From: Tetrahymena thermophila SB210
Lineage: Eukaryota > Ciliophora > Oligohymenophorea > Hymenostomatida > Tetrahymenidae
Assembly: GCF_000189635.1 (NCBI RefSeq)
Contig: NW_002476563.1
Location: 248,001-312,000, forward strand
DNA length: 64,000 nucleotides
Direction: 5' to 3'
Position numbers and translations under genes: made by a program. Shown here in pieces: positions 59,916 to 64,000 of this stretch (the first letter of the stretch is position 1; each line of letters starts with the position of its first letter). The notes below the pieces were generated by a model. That model was not told the origin of the DNA. It saw only the letters and a program-made list of their open reading frames with translations, and did not search any database.

Positions 59916-62322
59916 TCAACATTTTAATAATGAAAAAAATATTCTTTAATCTATAACATCTTGTTGATGTATTTCTTATTACTATTTTATGTAAAATTTT
60001 TTTAGATACTCTTCTTGCAATAGCTAGGAATTTAATATGCAAATCTGCTTTTCAAAATAATTTAACCTTCCATCGTTTATTTCTTAAAAAAATAAAGTGA
60101 TTTAGATGCTATACTTTTAATTTAAAAAAAGAACTTACATTCAATATTCATGTTTGGTGTTTTATCAAAACTTTAAAATTATTCAGTGAGAGTTACAAAT
60201 TATATAGCTGCTAATTACTCTTCGCTTAACATCATTGTAATAGCCTTTTTCAAAAAAATAATGTCTTTGTATAAATCATAAATGTTTAAATTCCTATTGA
60301 CCTCTTCCTCAATTTACTTTATAAAATCATATTCTATCCCCTTCTACTGAAAAAATGTTTTAGACTTAAATTACCTTTTTTTATTTAATAATATGATTAA
60401 ATTAATAAATCTCTAATTTTTTTGAATATTTACTTAAATTTAAAAATGGTATTTTTAATGGTTTATTTAAAACTATTGTTTTAAATATTTTTTAAATGTT
60501 AATAGTCCCTTTCCTTCAATATCTCCTTTTTTTATCCTTGTGTTAAATTTTATGAGTTGAATACTCTATTAGCAATATTAATAGATGATCTGTTATTAAA
60601 TTAAGATCTACTTTAGAAAACACTGGCACTTTTCTATTTATTCTACATTTTCGGGCTTGATAGAAGTTACCTTTGAGAGCTGATTTATTAGCTACAAAGC
60701 AAATTGTTTAATTTTATTTTATTTTGAGAATTCAATAATTGATTCTTGTATGTATTATAATAGTAGTTTTCATTTAATTAAATATCTTTAATTGTGCTTT
60801 GCTCATTTTATTCATTTTATTAATTTGTTACTACTTGAGGAAAACTGAATTTTTTGTTTATTGATTCTTCATTTGGAGAGTTTATTACATAGTTATTCAG
60901 ATCGTTATTATTTATAGAGTTCTAATTTTTTAAATTTAGTGTATTTTCTTCATTGTTTTAAAAATTATTTTTTAAGTCTATATTTACTTTCTAGTTTTCT
61001 GTTTTTTCATTTTCTTCATTTATTTAGTCATTGAATTTTAAAAGATATTAACAATTTTTAGTATCATTTAAAATAGGACTTTGACTTTTTTCTACATAAT
61101 CTCTAAGTTTTGTTGGAAAGTCAGGTACAATAATGTCTCTTTTTAAACAATTTTCTTAAATTTCATCTTCCACTTCATCTTTTTAAGTTTTTTCAGTTGA
61201 AATCAAACTAGAAATATTTTCTTAGTTGTTAATAAGATTATTATGGATTATGATATTTTTGTATTTATCTTAGTAAAGATTTTGAAGCATTAGCATAAAG
61301 AAGTCTTATTTTATTAACTTTTAACTGTAAAATTTACCCAAAATCCTAAATACAACTATTAATCCAGCAACAGCATTTACAAGTGCTAAAATTTCTGTAA
61401 TTGTTGGATATTAAATTTGAAATTTTTAAACAATTTCATCCATTAATAATATTTATTTACTATATGGGCCTAATCCTAATGCCAATGAGGAATTTCTATC
61501 AAAATTTTAAGTTGTTTAAGTATATTAAATAGGAGAAGAGTAAGTTTATCTTTATTAAAAAAGGAGACCTAAGTCTACCTGAGTTTCTTATTTTTATGCG
61601 CTCAAAGAATTAAGTACAAATTAAGGAGAGTATGCATAATTATATATGTTTCTGTAAGTAGTTTGAATTTCTTATGAATTTGTATTGTATTACTAAGTTT
61701 TAAGTTTCAGCTAAAAATATGCTTATTATCCATTTATAACGTTATCAATATCCGTTTGTGCTGGACAATTATCAGGTACAGTTGTTTTTACAAAGTCCTA
61801 ATCTCTGCAACCATACATATGAATGTAAATAGAAGAATAAATTTGATTATTATTATTATTATCAAGCAAAAAAGTATAGTTACCTACATTGGAAAAATCA
61901 ATACATCTAAAACCTTGTAATTAAGGCGTTGTGCATTGAAACGTATTGAGATTGATAGTATTGTAAGTGTTATTTGTAGGGTCTTAATAGTAAAGCTAAA
62001 CAACATAAACTAGATATGTCTGATTCAAAGATTGTTAATATTAATCTATGGTCATTGAATAATTATACATAAACTAAAACCCAACTAAATCATCTTCGAG
62101 AGGTACTTCTATCTTTTCATTTGTAATAAAGCTTTAAGATTAAAATTTCGGGTTTATTTAGTTGCTAAAATTGAGATAAAATAAGTAAATGGTATAAGAA
62201 AGAGTCGTAGTAACAGCTAAAAACGAGAGTATTAATCCTAAGAGAGTGTTTCTTTTATAATGCTTTGGCCCTAAATTAAAATAAAATTCTGAAGAAAATA
62301 AATCTAAAGCTTAAATATTCAT
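59916..62322 (-). CDS. Two-pass membrane protein, array copy B9 (subfamily B)
   Basis: Exons are 62322-60434, 60374-60139 and 60082-59916, giving 763 aa with phase kept. Start MNIQALDLFSSEFYFNLGP. The tail motif reads IIVPDFPTKLRDYVEKS. It is the most upstream copy on the minus strand, so it marks the 5' edge of the array within this window. Exon 3 ends KC-TGA rather than KY-TGA. Confidence 0.88.
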
Positions 62323-63895
62323 GATTTTTTTAGTGGAAAGCAGTTAATTATACTTTTAAAAAAAATTTTATTTGCTTTTGATTCTATATTTTTATTTATT
62401 TTTATGTATTATTTTCTAGTTAGATTAATCACAAAGTAAAAATAAAACTTTAATTTTTATCACTTTACTTAGTAATTATTGTTTCTATATTTATTTTTAA
62501 AATTCCACCCACACTAGCTAACTAGAATAGCTGCTTTTTAAAAAACAAAGAAAAATTTGATTTAGCAAAAATACTTAAATAAAAAAAAGGAAAATGAAAA
62601 GAAATTAAAAAAGTTTATTCAAATCATTAAATATTTTTATTATTAACACTCTCTTTTCTTTTTTTTATAGTTGTTTTTGGAACTTAATTGGCAATAATAA
62701 TTGATCTTAATTAATTATGATTATTTATTGAATATGATAGTCGAGAAAATAGATATATTTATTTTTAGAAACTTGTAGTTCTTTAAAGCTTTCTAAATAG
62801 CATAGAGTTTTCTTTGATAAAAATTCTATTAAATCTATTATAATTTATTTAGGAAATATAAGTATTACTAAAGAATTAATTTAAGCTCTAAAAAGAATGA
62901 AATCAGTTAATGACCTAATCGAAAATTTAATATATACTGAAGTTTAAGAATTAGCGAAAATAAATTTTTATATAATTTTACCTTGTCTAAATTATATAAT
63001 AATAAAGAAATAATAGATTGCATGGTAAAATGTAAATAATACTAAATTAAAATAGAAACAATAAAATAAATTAAACGCTCACATTTTATTTAACAAAATA
63101 AATTATTTAAATTTACTTTATTTAAAAAATTATAATTTAATTTTAGAAACTATTTATTTATTTTTTTGAAAAATAATCAGTATTATGTTATTAAGAATAG
63201 AAAAATTCATTTTTATTTTTTAAGGAAGAATATATAATAATTGTAACAAAATAAACATTAATTTATACTTAAAGTTTAGGAATAGGTAATAATTGAAAAT
63301 TAATATGGTTTGGAATACGTTAAAATTATTTTTGTATCTAAATTAAGGAAATAACAAAAAATAATTTAAAATTTATTGTGTTTGTGCTCATTAATTCTTT
63401 ATTTAGATGACTAATTTTAAACTACTCAAATCTGTATTTTATCAGCAGATGTCTATGAATAAATTATAATGGTGTAGACTTAAACTCTAAAAATGATGCA
63501 ATTCAAAAAATTAATTTGAATATTGCGGTAATTGTTTTATTGATGCAATATTAAGTATCCACCTATGCTCATATAATTTCACGCGTTTAAACTTTGATTT
63601 TTTTAATTTGTTTGTAATATTAACAAAATTTATCAAATTTGAAGTTAATAATTGATCAAGTGTACAATTTTTATAACAAATGTAATTTGACTGTGTTTTT
63701 GAGGTAAATAAACAATAAATAAACAAATAGTTCATGGTTTTAGAGACTAAACAATTTTGAAATTTATTTGATTAAATTTTGTGCTATTTGGCTATTAATA
63801 ATAAAATACATTCATATAAAGTTATATATTTTTTACGATGTAAGCTAAAAGTTAAGCATTTAAAATAATTTGTTAAACATATATATGATTTTTAA
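62323..63895. other. Spacer between the array and the serpin gene
   Basis: The standard B 5' flank continues to about 62790 (last shared block GAAACTTGTAG). Beyond that about 1.1 kb of AT-rich sequence has no recognised gene. A 74-codon minus frame (63511-63735) lies in it without family resemblance. The window's array similarity ends here. Confidence 0.6.
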
Positions 63896-64000
63896 TCACT
63901 TGCTTTCAGCAGGGTTGTTGACTCTTCCCATAAAGAGAATAGAGCCAGTAGGCTTGTGGGAGATGGTGTAGAGGAAAGGTCTTGTGCATCTTACTTCAGG
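63896..64000 (-). CDS. Serpin, C-terminal end (partial)
   Basis: The last 34 codons of a minus-strand gene that continues beyond the window. The residues RPFLYTISHKPTGSILFMGR then VNNPAESK and TGA match the C-terminal serpin signature (PF-[LIV]-F-x-I...G-x-I-L-F-M-G-R-V-x-N-P). Serpins are serine or cysteine protease inhibitors; this strand lies downstream of the reactive-centre loop, so inhibitory class and specificity cannot be read here. Codons are rich in C and G at third positions (CTC, ACC, AAG, GTC, AAC), unlike the array genes, which usually goes with high expression in such genomes. Location (cytosolic or secreted) is unknown because the N-terminus is missing. Confidence 0.88.
   Translation of the reverse strand, partial: PEVRCTRPFLYTISHKPTGSILFMGRVNNPAESK

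Noticed and set aside
11861-62322. The array as a mobile-element family
   Set aside because: No transposase, reverse transcriptase, integrase or consistent terminal repeats were seen; copies keep spliceosomal introns and flanks, which fits DNA-level tandem duplication.

Overview
The window looks like ciliate nuclear DNA, most likely Tetrahymena or a close relative. It is about 80% A+T. The genes read as continuous proteins only when TAA and TAG are taken as glutamine and TGA is the sole stop. Introns are short, AT-rich and GT...AG. No organism name can be proved from the sequence. Reading with the standard code breaks every gene, so everything below uses the ciliate code.

Layout. (1) 0.7-1.5 kb (+): an open frame for a possible small secreted protein, moderate support. 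(2) 2.1-10.7 kb (+): a nine-exon gene for a ~2,606-residue TMEM131-type membrane protein, with PapD/ASH-like lumenal repeats, one transmembrane helix and a long Gln/Asn/Ser-rich tail. (3) 11.9-62.3 kb (-): a ~50 kb head-to-tail array of one two-pass membrane protein family. It holds 14 full-length-scale copies, of which 12 keep reading frame and splice phase and two are frameshifted, plus at least three fragments. (4) 31.4-32.1 kb (-): one unrelated gene, an acidic zinc-finger protein, sitting inside the array. (5) 63.9-64.0 kb (-): the C-terminal end of a serpin.

The array is the main interest. Every copy has three exons with introns at the same codon phases (2, then 1). Exon 2 is 236 or 245 nt and exon 3 is 167 or 164 nt, while exon 1 varies from 1,619 to 1,907 nt and carries the divergence. 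Each protein has a short N-terminus, TM1, a ~260-residue ectodomain with four conserved cysteines and N-glycosylation sequons, TM2, a variable Asn/Gln/Ser-rich cytoplasmic tail with an embedded V-P-x-F-P-x-K motif, and a conserved C-terminal helical module. Two subfamilies occur: A (about 676-695 aa) and B (about 743-768 aa). In coordinate order they run A1 B1 A2 B2* B3 [zinc finger] B4 B5 B6 B7 b-fragment A3 A4 A5* B8 B9 (* = frameshifted). Duplication marks occur at several scales: an A+B pair repeat of ~6.9 kb, a near-identical ~3.4 kb block (B3/B4), tandem copies of the 5' flank alone, and 5' and 3' gene fragments. I recognise no named function for the family. The topology and recent expansion suggest a diversifying surface protein or receptor, which is inference.

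Spacers between genes are very AT-rich and mostly consist of shared 5' and 3' flanking modules. I saw no tRNA, rRNA, CRISPR, intact transposon or retroelement.
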